6,637 bases of DNA from an uncultured Gloeocapsa sp. GTDB taxonomy: Bacteria; Cyanobacteriota; Cyanobacteriia; Cyanobacteriales; Gloeocapsaceae. The position numbers and the translations under genes are program-made. The DNA is taken from assembly GCA_937930495.1 (NCBI GenBank), contig CALGKL010000002.1, forward strand, positions 1-6,637, read 5' to 3'. Of the stretch, positions 1 through 6,494 are shown in pieces. Each line of letters begins with the position of its first letter. Position 1 is the stretch's first letter. The notes beneath the pieces were generated by a model. It saw nothing but the letters and a program-made list of their open reading frames with translations. It ran no database searches and was not told the DNA's origin.

Positions 1-214
1 CCCTTTTCAAAATAATGATAAAGACTGGTCAAAACTTAAATCATGTACCCTAGAAGACTTATTAATTAAAGTTCTCAATCGCTATGACTCTTTAAATCAG
101 GTGGAAACTAAACTTGATTCCATCTGTCAAGAGTCAACCGAGCCAGAATTGTACCACCAAACCGCAGCAGTATTGCTTAAATCTTTAATGTCTTTTTACG
201 AAAATAAAAACTAA
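1..214 (+). CDS. C-terminal end of an unrecognised protein (5' end outside window)
   Basis: The frame starting at base 2 stays open for 70 codons and ends with TAA at 212-214; the other two forward frames close quickly. The visible residues run from PFQNNDKDWS to LMSFYENKN. They are hydrophilic and look helical, with heptad-like leucines in the stretch LEDLLIKVLNRYDSL and a final segment LYHQTAAVLLKSLMSFYE. There is no signal peptide, membrane segment or metal motif in the visible part, and I do not recognise the family. The stop lies five bases before the ATG of the pentapeptide-repeat gene, and that gene has no Shine-Dalgarno of its own. This suggests co-transcription and perhaps translational coupling. 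An internal start (GTG near 101, ATG near 187) would give a very short protein, so a truncated longer gene is preferred. Confidence 0.6.
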   Translation, partial: PFQNNDKDWSKLKSCTLEDLLIKVLNRYDSLNQVETKLDSICQESTEPELYHQTAAVLLKSLMSFYENKN

Positions 215-219
215 TCAAT

Positions 220-1212
220 ATGGAAGTAGCTGAAATAATCAGTAAATACAAATCGGGAAAAATAGATTTTAGTGGCGCTAATCTCAGTGGTTTAAACCTC
301 GAAAGCGCCGATTTAATTGGTGTTATTCTCAGAGAAGCAGATTTACACAATTCTAATTTAGTCTTTGCTTATTTGAATCGTGCTGATTTTAGTGACGCTA
401 ATCTTACAGAAATTAATTTCAGCGGTGCTAATCTCAATCAAGCTGATTTAAGTAGAGCCAATCTTCAAGGTGCTAATTTACACGGGACAATTCTGCAAAG
501 AGCTACTCTGAAAGAGGCTAATCTGAGTTTAGCAAACCTACTCGATGCTAACTTAATTATGGCTGATTTGCGTTCTGTAGATTTAAGCGGAGCTAATCTG
601 ATTGGTGCTTGTCTGCGCGGTGCTAATCTGCGTCGAGAAAAACGTAAAGAATTCGTAATTATGCGTGGTGCTTGTCTGTGTAAAGCTGATTTACAAAGTA
701 CAGATATGAATGGCGCAGATTTAGTAAAAGCTAATTTTAGCGGTGCTAATCTCAAAGAAGTCAACTTACAGGATGCAGATTTACGGGAAGCAGATTTAAC
801 CGACGTTAATCTCGAAGGAGCAATTTTAACCGAAGCTAACCTCATAGGTGCTAAATTAACCGGAGCTAACTTGACAGGTGCTAAATTTTCTCGTGCTGAT
901 TTAACCGAAGCTAATTTAGATAGGGCTAATCTCGAAGGAGCTGCTTTTCCCGATGCTAAGTTAATCCGCACTAGTCTGGTGGAAGCTAATCTGAGTTTTG
1001 CGCGGATGAGTCGGGTTGATTTGAGTCGCGCTGATTTAACCGATGCTAATTTAACCGAAGCAATGTTGATTGAGGTATTTTGCGCTCGAACTAATTTTAC
1101 CAGAGCTAATTTTACTGGAGCCAATTTGTTGAGGGCTGAAATCAGTAGCTCTAATATGTTTCAGGTTAACTGGAAAGGAGCAACTTTACCCGATGGGAAG
1201 GTACATAGTTAA
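220..1212 (+). CDS. Pentapeptide-repeat protein, 330 aa
   Basis: Nearly the whole protein is made of A(D/N)LXX pentapeptides, the signature of the right-handed quadrilateral beta-helix of the pentapeptide-repeat family. A short non-repeat N-terminus (residues 1-14, [14 protein letters not shown]) is followed by about 25 pentapeptides (15-139). A six-residue charged insert, EKRKEF, sits at 140-145. About 36 more pentapeptides follow (146-325), ending in the tail [11 protein letters not shown], a closing sequence I associate with cyanobacterial members. The repeat register moves by one residue at the insert, so the helix is split into roughly 6 and 9 coils. No signal peptide or membrane segment is visible, so it is probably cytoplasmic. 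The ATG is the first possible start after an in-frame stop at 205-207. Its function is unknown: the family includes DNA-mimicking gyrase protectors, but nothing here shows that activity. The 3' end overlaps ligA convergently by 27 bp. Confidence 0.95.
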   Translation: MEVAEIISKYKSGKIDFSGANLSGLNLESADLIGVILREADLHNSNLVFAYLNRADFSDANLTEINFSGANLNQADLSRANLQGANLHGTILQRATLKEANLSLANLLDANLIMADLRSVDLSGANLIGACLRGANLRREKRKEFVIMRGACLCKADLQSTDMNGADLVKANFSGANLKEVNLQDADLREADLTDVNLEGAILTEANLIGAKLTGANLTGAKFSRADLTEANLDRANLEGAAFPDAKLIRTSLVEANLSFARMSRVDLSRADLTDANLTEAMLIEVFCARTNFTRANFTGANLLRAEISSSNMFQVNWKGATLPDGKVHS

Positions 1213-3189
1213 ATCCGTTTCGGTTAGTTGGGGAATATTTAGTTGTTGCGCTTTAGCTAGTTTCGAACCTGGATTTTCCCCTACGATCAAATAATCGGTT
1301 TTTTGAGTCACAGAATTGCTCACTTTTCCTCCCGCTTTTTCAATCAATGCTTGTATTTGACTACGGGTAAAATTGTTTAATTTTCCTGTTAGGACGAAGG
1401 TTTTACCCTTTAACGGTTGTGCGTCGGGAGTTTCTGAGACCGTTGCTAACTGTAATCCTGCTTTTTCTAGCTGAGTGAGTAATGTTTGATTACTAGAGTT
1501 ACTAACCCATTCCACTATCCCTGTGGCGATTTCTATCCCAATTCCCTTAATTGCGGTAATTTCGGTTAGGGAAGCTTGGGTTAATGCTGTTAAACTAGGG
1601 AATTGTTTGGCTAGGATCTCTGCAGTAACTAATCCAACCTGGGGGATTCCTAAACCATAGAGTATTTTTGACCAGGGTTGTTGTTTAGATTGGTTGAGCG
1701 CTGCAACTATTTTGCTAGCTGATTTTTCTCCCATTCTCTCTAGAGAAGCGATATCGGTTACGGTTAATTGGTATAAATCAGCAATAGAGGTAACTAGCTG
1801 AGAGTTAATTAAAGCGATAATTATTTTTTCCCCTAAACCCTTGATTTCAAGAGCATTAGACCAATGTAAGATCTTCCCTCGTAAAATCCCTGGACAAGCT
1901 TGATTGGGACAACGAGTCACCGCTTCGGTAGGGAGACGCACTAGCATTGTCCCACATTCGGGACATTCTTTGGGCATTTGATAGGGGACGCTATCTTTTG
2001 GTCTTAATTCGGTGATGACTCTCACTATTTCCGGGATGATTTCCCCCGCTTTGCGGATGACTACTGTATCAAAGATCCTGACGTCTAACTCCTTCAGGCG
2101 ATCGCTGTTGTGTAGGGTCGCTCTCTGTACCGTCGTTCCCCCTAATTGTACCGGTGACATCAGCGCCATAGGTGTTACAGCACCTGTTCTCCCTACGTTG
2201 ACGATGATCTCTTTAACTACGGTAGATACCGTTTCAGCGGGATATTTTAGGGCGATCGCCCAACGGGGAAATTTGTGGGTAAAACCTAATTCTTTTTGCC
2301 AATGATAATCATTCACCTTGACTACCACACCATCGGTTAGATAGGGTAAATCATTTCTCTTTACTTCCCATTCTTGATAATAATTGGCTACTTCCCCGAG
2401 AGAATGACAGAGACGACGATGAGGATTAACCGGAAAACCCAATTGTTGGAGATAATCCAGGGAATCCCATTGATTGGTAATGGTTTCCTCTGGGAGATGG
2501 AGGGTATAAGCGAAAAAACGCAGACCTCTTTGGGCTACGATTCTAGCGTCGAGTTGACGTAATGTCCCTGCGGTAGCGTTGCGAGGGTTAGCAAACGCCG
2601 ATTCTCCCTGTTTAATTCGTTGCTGATTGATTTCTGTAAAAGTAGCTAAAGGTAAAAAAGCTTCTCCCCTGACTTCTATTAGGGGGGGAGGTGATTCCAG
2701 GTGTAATCTCAAGGGAATAGTCTTAATAGTGCGAATATTCCCGGTAATATCCTCTCCAATTTGACCATCACCTCGAGTCGCACCCCTGGTTAAGATCCCA
2801 TTTGTATAGGTCAGGGCGATCGCCGCGCCATCAATTTTTAATTCACAGACGTAACTTAATTGAGATGGGGTAATTTGTTTGAGGATTCTGCTTTCCCATC
2901 GGGCTAATTCCTCGAGGTTAAAGGCGTTTTCTAGACTATAGAGGGGGATATTATGTCTAACAGGAGTAAATTGACTCGCGGGTTGAGCCCCCACTCTTTG
3001 GGTAGGACTATCATCGCTTATCAATTCGGGGTATTCTGTCTCTAGGGTTTGCAATTCTCGGTATAATTGGTCATAGACCGAGTCTTCCATAATCGGTGCA
3101 TCTAGGACATAATAAGCATAAGCTGCTTCAATCAGCGATCGCCTTAGTCTAATTACTTTTGCTCGGATGGCTGGACTAATTTCATTCAT
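1186..3189 (-). CDS. ligA: NAD-dependent DNA ligase LigA
   Basis: This is the replicative and repair ligase, which seals 3'-OH/5'-phosphate nicks using NAD+. Its 667 residues are full length (671 in E. coli). In order it shows: the N-terminal Ia domain (about 1-70) with the NMN-binding region YAYYVLDAP and SVYD; the adenylation domain with the catalytic lysine K118 in ELKIDG; RGE at 174-176; DGVVVKV at 286-292; and WAIALKYP with K315. An OB-fold follows. The zinc finger uses C409, C412, C427 and C432. Helix-hairpin-helix repeats span about 446-580, including GLGIPQVG and IKGIGIE. A C-terminal BRCT domain starts near 592 ([10 protein letters not shown]). The position matching E. coli His23 is Tyr27. 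The gene starts two bases after the hrcA stop, so it is probably co-transcribed with hrcA. The start has no clear Shine-Dalgarno. The last eight sense codons and the stop overlap the 3' end of the pentapeptide gene. Four HIP1 octamers lie inside it. Confidence 0.98.
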   Translation of the reverse strand: MNEISPAIRAKVIRLRRSLIEAAYAYYVLDAPIMEDSVYDQLYRELQTLETEYPELISDDSPTQRVGAQPASQFTPVRHNIPLYSLENAFNLEELARWESRILKQITPSQLSYVCELKIDGAAIALTYTNGILTRGATRGDGQIGEDITGNIRTIKTIPLRLHLESPPPLIEVRGEAFLPLATFTEINQQRIKQGESAFANPRNATAGTLRQLDARIVAQRGLRFFAYTLHLPEETITNQWDSLDYLQQLGFPVNPHRRLCHSLGEVANYYQEWEVKRNDLPYLTDGVVVKVNDYHWQKELGFTHKFPRWAIALKYPAETVSTVVKEIIVNVGRTGAVTPMALMSPVQLGGTTVQRATLHNSDRLKELDVRIFDTVVIRKAGEIIPEIVRVITELRPKDSVPYQMPKECPECGTMLVRLPTEAVTRCPNQACPGILRGKILHWSNALEIKGLGEKIIIALINSQLVTSIADLYQLTVTDIASLERMGEKSASKIVAALNQSKQQPWSKILYGLGIPQVGLVTAEILAKQFPSLTALTQASLTEITAIKGIGIEIATGIVEWVSNSSNQTLLTQLEKAGLQLATVSETPDAQPLKGKTFVLTGKLNNFTRSQIQALIEKAGGKVSNSVTQKTDYLIVGENPGSKLAKAQQLNIPQLTETDLTMYLPIG

Positions 3190-3191
3190 GG

Positions 3192-4250
3192 TTAAGGGGT
3201 AATCGTAGCGGAAAGATAAGCAGCTGTTGATTCCACCAGGGATATAGCATTTTCGTACAACATTCTCGTCGGTCCAATAATCGCCACACTACCTACGGGT
3301 AAATCCCCTTTATGGTAAACTGATGATACTACGCTACAGTTACGCATTGGTTCTAGGTTATTCTCCGAACCTATTTTAATCGTTACCTTGGTTTTCCCAC
3401 CAGCATTAGGGGAACTAGCAAAAATCATCGGCCCAATTTGTTCTTGCTGTTTTTCTAGTAAGTCTAATAACATCTGACTTGCTTCGGGTTGGGAAAATTC
3501 AGGTTGACGTAATAATTCAGCGATCCCATGAAAAACGATCGGATAGGAGGAGTTTAGCTGAGTTCGGGAGATATTGTGCAATAATTGGGCTAAAAAGTTG
3601 GTATATTGTTTAAATTCCTGGTCTAAGTCTTCCCAATCCAGGTTAGTTAGTTGAGAGAGATACTTACCCTTGAGTTTATGATTGAGAAAATTAGAAAGAA
3701 TTTGTAATTCACTCTCGGTAAAATTATCTTGATTGACTCCGTCAATGAGAAAAGACTGGGTTTGATACGCATCCGTAACTATGATTAAGATAATTTGTTG
3801 AGATTCGGTCAATAATAATTGCAGGTAACGTAGTTGATTGGTGCTAGTTTGGGGAATGGTCGCTAAAGCGACATAACCACTTACTGAAGCTAGGAATTTA
3901 ACGACTTTTTTCATCAAAGCTTCAAAATTCCAGGTTTGCTGTTTAAGATATTCTTGTAATGATTTTTCGATGTTTTGGGCTGATTTTTGCTCAAGGGTAA
4001 TTAAGTTATCCACATAGATACGATACCCTTCATCGGAGGGGACTCTTCCGGCTGAGGTGTAGGGTTGATAGAGTAAACCTGCTTTCTCTAAATGTCCCAT
4101 GATATTACGAATCGTAGCCGAACTAACGCTGAAATCGTACTCTTCAATCAAAGTTTTTGAGCCTACAGGTTCGGCGGTAGCTATATAGTGTTTAATAGTA
4201 GCTTTGAGGATGTTTCTATGTCTTTCGGTGAGTTGATGTTGAATAGACAT
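3192..4250 (-). CDS. hrcA: Heat-inducible transcription repressor HrcA
   Basis: HrcA represses class I heat-shock genes (in cyanobacteria chiefly the groE genes) by binding CIRCE inverted repeats, with GroEL needed to keep it active. The N-terminal winged helix (about 1-75) carries the family signatures [30 protein letters not shown] and [17 protein letters not shown]. The central dimerisation/GAF-like part is more variable. The C-terminal block [20 protein letters not shown] plus [17 protein letters not shown] (about 291-336) is typical of the family. Its 352 aa fit the usual length of about 340-370. The ATG is the first possible start in the frame; an in-frame stop lies upstream at 4299-4301. 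No groE, dnaK or grpE gene and no consensus CIRCE (TTAGCACTC-N9-GAGTGCTAA) occurs in this window. A promoter and a dyad lie immediately upstream, and ligA follows after two bases. Confidence 0.97.
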   Translation of the reverse strand: MSIQHQLTERHRNILKATIKHYIATAEPVGSKTLIEEYDFSVSSATIRNIMGHLEKAGLLYQPYTSAGRVPSDEGYRIYVDNLITLEQKSAQNIEKSLQEYLKQQTWNFEALMKKVVKFLASVSGYVALATIPQTSTNQLRYLQLLLTESQQIILIIVTDAYQTQSFLIDGVNQDNFTESELQILSNFLNHKLKGKYLSQLTNLDWEDLDQEFKQYTNFLAQLLHNISRTQLNSSYPIVFHGIAELLRQPEFSQPEASQMLLDLLEKQQEQIGPMIFASSPNAGGKTKVTIKIGSENNLEPMRNCSVVSSVYHKGDLPVGSVAIIGPTRMLYENAISLVESTAAYLSATITP

Positions 4251-4286
4251 TATGTTAAAAAAAATTTTAAATAGGTTTTTGTTGCT

Positions 4287-4316
4287 AGTATAACTCGACT
4301 AAGGGTTTAAAGTCAG
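4287..4316 (-). promoter_or_regulatory. Predicted sigma-70-type promoter of hrcA-ligA
   Basis: On the minus strand a -10 element TATACT (4287-4292, 5/6 match to TATAAT) follows a -35-like CTGACT (4311-4316, 4/6 match to TTGACA) with an 18-base spacer. Transcription would start near 4280, giving a leader of roughly 30 nt before the hrcA ATG that is AT-rich and has no Shine-Dalgarno. It is the best promoter-like match I found in the gap between the CPBP gene and hrcA. It is inferred from sequence only; hrcA could also be read through from the cluster upstream. Confidence 0.5.
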
Positions 4317-4322
4317 GAGTTA
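4291..4322. repeat. Imperfect dyad over the hrcA promoter (candidate operator)
   Basis: On the plus strand, TAACTCGACT (4291-4300) and AGTC-ag-GAGTTA (4311-4322) form a 10-bp inverted repeat with a 10-base centre (AAGGGTTTAA) and a two-base bulge. It covers the predicted -35, the spacer and the edge of the -10 of the hrcA promoter, which is where a repressor operator would sit. The outer arms share TTA, ACTC and GAGT with CIRCE halves, but the spacing and core differ, so it is not a standard CIRCE. As RNA from the upstream CPBP gene it could fold just after the stop codon, but no U-tract follows, so an intrinsic terminator is unlikely. Confidence 0.5.
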
Positions 4323-4329
4323 ACTATCC

Positions 4330-4923
4330 TTAGGCTAGATGCGAGTTACGATTATGCTTTACTTTCCACAATAAACCTGAACAGAAGTTAGTGACAACAT
4401 GAGCGATAACCGGTATGATTAGATTGCTAGTGATTAAAGCTACATATCCTAGTAAAAAACCCACAATCCCAGCCCACAGAGCATAGGACCATTGTTGTGT
4501 CCCGTTCATATGCAGCACCCCAAATAAACAACTAGAGATAATTACAGCAGCTAAATTTAAACCCAAAGCGGGTAACATAATACCTCGAAAGAGCAATTCT
4601 TCACTTAAACCAGGTAATAATCCTAACCAAATTAAATCAGACCAAGTCAAAGGTTTAATCACTAATTCCAAATAAGCTTCTGCACTCTGACGATAAGCTG
4701 GCCAAAAATGGTAAATTAAACTACTACCAATACTAATCAATCCGGCTAGGGCTAAACCCCAAATCAAAGCTTTAAAGCTAATTTCCCAGGCTAATATCTC
4801 TACGGAACCGATTTTTTGCCATAATTTAGCAATGATTAAGATTATTATCGCTGTTATCCCCATAATTATTAAAATTTGATTACGGGTTAGGGGTTCTAAT
4901 TCAAAATTGTTAGGTTCGTTCAC
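4330..4923 (-). CDS. CPBP-family intramembrane metalloprotease
   Basis: This is a membrane protein of the CPBP (CAAX protease / bacteriocin-processing, Abi) family, whose members are intramembrane glutamate/metal-type proteases. All three family motifs are present: EExxxR as E108-E109-LLF-R113, FxxxH as F134-GVL-H138, and HxxxN as H175-VVT-N179. Hydrophobic segments lie near 16-34, 50-73, 95-106, 120-138, 147-165 and 167-184. A basic tail (WKVKHNRNSH) is probably cytoplasmic. The 197 aa form a compact version of the family. The start is GTG at 4921-4923, which shares GTGA with the TGA stop of the DUF3326 gene. This 4-nt overlap strongly supports translational coupling; the next in-frame Met (residue 21) would remove part of the first membrane helix. 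The substrate is unknown, and family members range from prenyl-protein processing to plastid-related roles in phototrophs. Confidence 0.92.
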   Translation of the reverse strand: MNEPNNFELEPLTRNQILIIMGITAIIILIIAKLWQKIGSVEILAWEISFKALIWGLALAGLISIGSSLIYHFWPAYRQSAEAYLELVIKPLTWSDLIWLGLLPGLSEELLFRGIMLPALGLNLAAVIISSCLFGVLHMNGTQQWSYALWAGIVGFLLGYVALITSNLIIPVIAHVVTNFCSGLLWKVKHNRNSHLA

Positions 4924-5984
4924 AATATGTCACTCTTGGATAAAGATAATAGTTCAGGACGAAGAGACTCAAAAGCAACACCCGCGCTTTCAGCAACGAT
5001 TACACCTAAAGCCTCTAGGTAAGATTGTACTCTAATTGCTTTGATTCCTAAGGATTCTGGGGTAACTTGCATTCTAGTCTGATTTTCGGCTACAGCAATT
5101 ATCTTAGTTTTTAGCTGACTAAAACCGAGAAGAGCAGGACTCCCACAAGCATCAGCAGGAACGATTACCACGTCCACTTGGTCAGCCCAAATCGTCTCTA
5201 AACTAGATCTAGATTGATTGGTAATTAATCGAGGAGCGCGACTCAACCCCACTAAAACACAGGGGAAAAAGGTATAACCTAATTCTTCAGCAGCAGCTTT
5301 AGGGGATAGTTCTGGTTCCAGGGGTAAGGGTTGTAAAGCGGGTGCATGGGCAGCGGGAATACCGAAATTACGTACGATGAGATGGGAGATTACCGCTTCA
5401 GCACCGGCGATGGGATCTACCCCCGAACCCTGGCGATAGTTTTGCAGCGCCGGACTATTTTCTTCATCGGGAAACCGCGCTACTACGGCGATCGCCTCTA
5501 CTTTGGCTTGTTCAACCAGTTTAGCCGCAGCTCGCAACAAACTACCTGGGTTGCTAATCGTCCCCCAACTCGCTCCACTAGGAGCGGTACGTAATTCTAC
5601 GCCTAGGGGAGCATCGGTAATCACATAATCTTTGATGCTCAGTCCTAGGGTAGCTCTGACAGCGTCAGCTGCTTGTAAATGTCTCAGTTGTAATTCTGGT
5701 TCTATTCCCTGGTCCAAAATTATCCCGATTAAGTTGGATCTAACGGGAGTTAATCCCCATTTTCCCAAGGCAAATTGGTCGAGAGCATAACCTTCTACAT
5801 AGAGTATTTTTGGCTCTGACCAGTAGAGTTGTGCACCATTGAGCACATTAGGATGGGTGATCAGGCGATCGCTCACCTTGGCGATCGCCCTAGCTACGGG
5901 TAAAGCGTCTCCAGCGTAACCACCTATTTTAGCGCCTATTCCTGTAGGAATTAATAAAACAACTGTGTATGGTTTGAGAGACAC
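4920..5984 (-). CDS. DUF3326-family protein of unknown function
   Basis: I recognise this as DUF3326, a family known mainly from cyanobacteria and plastid-bearing organisms. Its biochemical role is, to my knowledge, undescribed. The 354 residues look soluble, with no signal peptide or membrane helix. Likely conserved blocks are a glycine-rich N-terminal loop (IPTGIGAKIGGYAGDALPVA, 12-31), THPNVLNGAQLYW (43-55), TAPSGASWGTISNPGSLLRA (133-152), GSGVDPIAGAEAVISH (186-201), PCVLVGLSRAP (241-251) and PADACGSPALLG (276-287). Only two cysteines are present, C242 and C280, both inside these blocks. The glycine-rich loops suggest a ligand- or nucleotide-binding enzyme, but that is inference. The start is GTG at 5982-5984: there is no in-frame ATG just upstream, and the N-terminal block begins only a few residues later. 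The 57-aa gene ends five bases upstream, and the stop overlaps the CPBP start. Three HIP1 sites lie inside. Confidence 0.88.
   Translation of the reverse strand: MSLKPYTVVLLIPTGIGAKIGGYAGDALPVARAIAKVSDRLITHPNVLNGAQLYWSEPKILYVEGYALDQFALGKWGLTPVRSNLIGIILDQGIEPELQLRHLQAADAVRATLGLSIKDYVITDAPLGVELRTAPSGASWGTISNPGSLLRAAAKLVEQAKVEAIAVVARFPDEENSPALQNYRQGSGVDPIAGAEAVISHLIVRNFGIPAAHAPALQPLPLEPELSPKAAAEELGYTFFPCVLVGLSRAPRLITNQSRSSLETIWADQVDVVIVPADACGSPALLGFSQLKTKIIAVAENQTRMQVTPESLGIKAIRVQSYLEALGVIVAESAGVAFESLRPELLSLSKSDIL
5865..5888. repeat. Pair of HIP1 octamers GCGATCGC
   Basis: Two perfect HIP1 palindromes lie at 5865-5872 and 5881-5888, eight bases apart, inside the DUF3326 gene. Five more copies are at 2098-2105, 2252-2259, 2816-2823, 3135-3142 (all in ligA) and 5488-5495. 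HIP1 is over-represented in many cyanobacterial genomes and supports the taxonomic call. None occurs in the pentapeptide, hrcA, CPBP or ferredoxin genes. Confidence 0.9.
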
Positions 5985-5989
5985 CTGGT

Positions 5990-6163
5990 TTATTCTTTGG
6001 TGACAATTGCTTCTACTGCTGCTTTTTGTTTAAGCGGATCTACTTTAGTAATTGACCAGCGTAGGGGTTCTCCCCGTTTTTGTAGTTCTGCTTCTATCTC
6101 TTGTTGTAAGGCTTGAGGATTTTCTTGTAGGTCTATTTCTGCTGTAATAAAATGTGTTGTCAT
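5990..6163 (-). CDS. Small 57-aa protein between ferredoxin and DUF3326 genes
   Basis: On the minus strand ATG at 6161-6163 opens a 57-codon frame ending in TAA at 5990-5992. It begins MTTHFITAEIDLQENPQALQ, has the middle segment RGEPLRWSITKVDPLKQ (30-46) and ends AAVEAIVTKE (48-57). The pattern of alternating hydrophobics, then an acidic amphipathic helix (about 14-30), then two more strand-like segments (34-41, 49-55) suggests a small soluble beta-alpha-beta-beta fold. There are no cysteines and no membrane segment. Support for a real gene: it fills the gap exactly (13 nt after the ferredoxin stop, 5 nt before the DUF3326 start), has a Shine-Dalgarno-like AGGGAA seven bases before the ATG, and has a well-behaved protein composition. 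I do not recognise a named family and assign no function; its position suggests a partner or regulator of the DUF3326 protein or the ferredoxin. Confidence 0.8.
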   Translation of the reverse strand: MTTHFITAEIDLQENPQALQQEIEAELQKRGEPLRWSITKVDPLKQKAAVEAIVTKE

Positions 6164-6170
6164 GATTGTT

Positions 6171-6176
6171 TTCCCT
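6171..6176 (-). promoter_or_regulatory. Shine-Dalgarno-like site of the 57-aa gene
   Basis: The minus strand reads AGGGAA seven bases before the ATG at 6161-6163, directly after the ferredoxin stop codon. It is a weak match to the anti-SD complement AGGAGG. The other starts in this window show no clear Shine-Dalgarno, so it helps to support this short gene and its start. Confidence 0.4.
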
Positions 6177-6494
6177 TTAGGATTGACCGAATTGTTTACT
6201 ATAAACTATTTCTTCTTTTTCCGATTCAATCACCAAATCAGATTGAGGATAAGCTACACACAGAAGAGCGTAACCTTGTTTTTGCAACTCTGGTGATATA
6301 CCCATTCCCTCACTTTGTTCTACTGTTCCTGATTTGAGCAACGCCGCACAAGTGGTGCAAACTCCTGCTAGACAAGAGCTCGGTAAGTCTATTCCTGCTT
6401 TTTGAGCAGCTGCTAATACTGTCTCATCTTCGGGAACTTGAATCGTATATTCTTCCCCTTGGTGTTGAATTTTAACGGTATAAGTTGTGGTCAT
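6177..6494 (-). CDS. Plant-type [2Fe-2S] ferredoxin, 105 aa
   Basis: This is a small soluble electron carrier of the photosynthetic ferredoxin fold. The cluster ligands are C41, C46, C49 and C79, giving CX4CX2CX29C; aligned without gaps, these match the ligand positions of the classical 98-residue cyanobacterial ferredoxin. The cluster loop is SCLAGVCTTCA, where classical PetF has SCRAGACSTCA. The position matching Phe65 of Anabaena ferredoxin, important for electron transfer to FNR, is Gly65 (context SEGMGISPEL); Glu94 is kept in KEE. Seven residues (SKQFGQS) extend beyond the usual C-terminal Tyr98. These differences suggest a specialised, low-abundance ferredoxin rather than the main PetF, so no symbol is given. 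The ATG is at 6492-6494. It is the first gene of the tight cluster with the 57-aa protein, DUF3326 and CPBP genes, 13 nt ahead of the next start. Confidence 0.95.
   Translation of the reverse strand: MTTTYTVKIQHQGEEYTIQVPEDETVLAAAQKAGIDLPSSCLAGVCTTCAALLKSGTVEQSEGMGISPELQKQGYALLCVAYPQSDLVIESEKEEIVYSKQFGQS

Noticed and set aside
465..1124. A 219-codon open frame on the minus strand opposite the pentapeptide gene
   Set aside because: It is the antisense of the A(D/N)LXX repeats and yields a monotonous, highly basic KLAxVKLAS-like product. The long frame follows from the repeat codons GCTAATCTx and GCTGATTTA on the other strand.
220..1212. Pentapeptide protein as a quinolone-resistance (Qnr) or gyrase-protection gene
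   Set aside because: The repeat family matches only in general form. The register shift, length and cyanobacterial-type tail do not point to Qnr or MfpA, and these repeat proteins are abundant in cyanobacteria with mostly unknown roles.
2012..2562. Two short forward frames inside ligA (2012-2305 and 2374-2562)
   Set aside because: They lie within a confidently identified gene on the other strand, have unnatural compositions and show no start signals.
4251..4329. Canonical CIRCE element or intrinsic terminator in the gap before hrcA
   Set aside because: The dyad there lacks the TTAGCACTC-N9-GAGTGCTAA core and spacing, and no U-run follows the hairpin in the direction of transcription.
5346..5594. 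An 82-codon forward frame inside the DUF3326 gene
   Set aside because: It is antisense to a conserved coding region, with no ribosome site or recognisable protein features.
6152..6337. A 61-codon forward frame across the ferredoxin / 57-aa junction
   Set aside because: It overlaps the ferredoxin on the other strand, and the product is a composition artefact rich in Phe, Leu and Ile.
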